Positions 62,956 to 64,000 of a stretch of DNA of 64,000 bases are shown here, piece by piece. A program made the position numbers and the translations under genes. This DNA is from Oscillospiraceae bacterium. GTDB taxonomy: Bacteria; Bacillota; Clostridia; Oscillospirales; Oscillospiraceae. How positions within the stretch are numbered: the first letter of the stretch is position 1; the number at the start of each line of letters is the position of its first letter. The stretch covers positions 1 to 64,000 of the forward strand of contig CACWYC010000006.1 of assembly GCA_902765025.1 (NCBI GenBank), read 5' to 3'. The notes beneath the pieces are model-generated. The model was given only the letters and a program-made list of their open reading frames with translations. It did no database searches and was not told the origin of the DNA.

Positions 62956-63801
62956 ATGGGTAAGTTTTCAGGCGTACTCATCGCCAGCGATTTTGACAAC
63001 ACACTGGTCTACACCGAGGAGGCGCTGCGGCTGGGGCTGCCTACGCCGCCCATGAGCGACGCCAACCGGCAGGCCATCCAGGACTTTATGGCCCAGGGCG
63101 GCATCTTTTCCATCGCCACGGGCCGGGCCCTGCCCGCCTTTGCCCCGGTGTGGCGGGACATCCCCATGAACGGGCCCACGGTGCTGTTCAACGGCGCCGC
63201 CATCTACGATTTTCCCACGGCTACCTATCTGTATAAAGCCTTTTTACCGGAGGCGGTGCGGCCCTGCGTGCAGCAGGTGCTGGACGCCTTCCCCCAGGCG
63301 GCGGTGGAGATTTACCACGACGACAACAACATCCACGCCGTCCATCCCAACGACCTGACGGAGCAGCACGTACATCTGACCCACGCCCCTACCGTGACGG
63401 CACCCAGTGTGGAGGACGTGCCCTCCCCGTTCAGCAAGGCGCTGTTCGAGGTGCCGTGTGAGGATTTGCAGGCGGTGGTGGACTACATCCGAAGCCAGCC
63501 CTGGAGCGCGGGGTATGAGGTGATTCCCAGCAGCGAGCACCTGGTGGAGCTGACGGCCAAGGGAGCCAACAAGGGCGGCATGGTGCTGCGCCTGGCGGAA
63601 ATGCTGGGCATCGACCGCCGCCACGTGTACTGCGCCGGCGACCACGCCAACGACGTGCCCATGCTGACGGCGGCGGCCCGGGGCTTTGCGCCGGTCAACG
63701 CCATCGAGGAGGTCAGGCGACTGCCGGACATCCATATTTTACCGGATGCAAGGCAGGACGCCGTGGCCGCCATGATTGGGGAATTACATAAAATCTATTG
63801 A
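62956..63801 (+). CDS. HAD-superfamily Cof-type phosphatase
   Basis: This 281-aa cytoplasmic hydrolase has motif I SDFDNTL (nucleophile Asp), a type IIB cap, the Lys motif AKGANKGGMVLRLAE and motif IV AGDHANDVPML. Cof-type enzymes dephosphorylate sugar phosphates, flavin precursors or pyridoxal phosphate; the substrate cannot be read from sequence. It lies 6 bases after ricT and is probably in the same operon. Confidence 0.88.
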   Translation: MGKFSGVLIASDFDNTLVYTEEALRLGLPTPPMSDANRQAIQDFMAQGGIFSIATGRALPAFAPVWRDIPMNGPTVLFNGAAIYDFPTATYLYKAFLPEAVRPCVQQVLDAFPQAAVEIYHDDNNIHAVHPNDLTEQHVHLTHAPTVTAPSVEDVPSPFSKALFEVPCEDLQAVVDYIRSQPWSAGYEVIPSSEHLVELTAKGANKGGMVLRLAEMLGIDRRHVYCAGDHANDVPMLTAAARGFAPVNAIEEVRRLPDIHILPDARQDAVAAMIGELHKIY

Positions 63802-63853
63802 TTGCCCGCCGCCGCCAAGGCCGTTTGGCCCAAGGCGTTCACAGTTTTTTTAC

Positions 63854-63882
63854 TTGACGCTCCCCGGCAAAGGCGCTAAGAT
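63854..63882 (+). promoter_or_regulatory. Promoter of the last, partial gene
   Basis: TTGACG (63854-63859), a 17-bp spacer, then TAAGAT (63877-63882), 41 bases before the ATG at 63924. Confidence 0.6.
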
Positions 63883-63923
63883 GACAGAAGTGATTTTTTA
63901 CCATTTTAAGTGAGATTCTTACC

Positions 63924-64000
63924 ATGAAGCAAACTTCAGGACAGAATACAAAAGCATATGCGTCCCAGGGCAAGCGCACCGCCCCGGGCAAGCGGGCCGC
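63924..64000 (+). CDS. Start of an unidentified gene (cut by window end)
   Basis: ATG at 63924 opens a frame that stays open for 25 codons to the window edge: a basic, polar N terminus (MKQTSGQNTKAYASQGKR). A promoter lies just upstream, and AGTGAG lies 9 bases before the ATG. Too short to assign. Confidence 0.45.
   Translation, partial: MKQTSGQNTKAYASQGKRTAPGKRA

Noticed and set aside
63802-63853. Terminator after the HAD phosphatase gene
   Set aside because: GGCC and GGC/GCC segments are present, but arms do not pair over more than a few bases; the later T-run is part of the next promoter region.

Overview
The window looks like the chromosome of a GC-rich (about 60-65% by eye), anaerobic, gut-type clostridium, probably from the Oscillospiraceae side of the Bacillota. 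The pointers are a SigI/RsgI sigma-anti-sigma pair, a T-box leader in front of metS, a RicT/PSP1 protein behind holB, pyruvate phosphate dikinase, butyrate kinase, and many low-potential Fe-S flavoproteins. I cannot name the species. No rRNA, tRNA, CRISPR array, transposase or prophage was found.

Left to right: (1) 1-8.8 kb, minus strand: a full oligopeptide ABC transporter (oppA, B, C, D, F) followed by a second, truncated binding protein of visibly lower GC. (2) 8.9-15.6 kb: a membrane protein, two peptidases driven by divergent sigma-A promoters, a lipoyl-less E2-like acyltransferase homologue and a GH13 glucosidase. (3) 15.6-21.7 kb, plus strand: molybdate uptake (modABC) and molybdenum-cofactor genes (molybdopterin-binding protein, moaA, moaC, a mogA-moaE-like fusion), followed by ptsI. 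(4) 23.5-34.3 kb, minus strand: N-acyl-D-amino-acid deacylase, tldE/tldD, SigI/RsgI with a Met-rich secreted protein, a second E2-like protein with a DNPH1-like hydrolase, butyrate kinase and exonuclease III. (5) 34.3-40.3 kb, plus strand: T-box, metS, tatD, an XRE regulator and lepA. (6) 40.3-43.3 kb: a less GC-rich lipoprotein/XRE pair, an XRE-beta-helix fusion, and dense palindromic repeats. (7) 43.3-56.9 kb: a divergent accessory locus, described next. (8) 57.7-64 kb: ppdK, holB-ricT-HAD hydrolase, and the start of one further gene.

The most notable content is the 43.3-56.9 kb locus. One arm (plus strand) encodes a close homologue of the Cutibacterium acnes polyunsaturated fatty acid double-bond isomerase, a CrtI/RetSat-type flavoprotein and an FAD/[2Fe-2S] reductase. 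The other arm (minus strand, one tightly packed eight-gene run) encodes an acyl-AMP ligase, a dedicated acyl carrier protein, an acyl-ACP thioesterase, the nickel chaperones HypB and HypA, two paralogous Fe-S/FAD oxidoreductases and a 59-residue protein. Two promoters and several palindromes lie in the 217-bp shared intergenic region. I infer a fatty-acid isomerisation and saturation (biohydrogenation) system with its own acyl activation and electron supply; this is a hypothesis from gene content, not a demonstrated pathway.

Other items worth attention are the two E2-like proteins that lack the catalytic His, the XRE regulator fused to a cysteine-ladder beta-helix between direct repeats, the Met-rich SigI/RsgI neighbourhood, and the GTAGGG-ended palindromic repeats.
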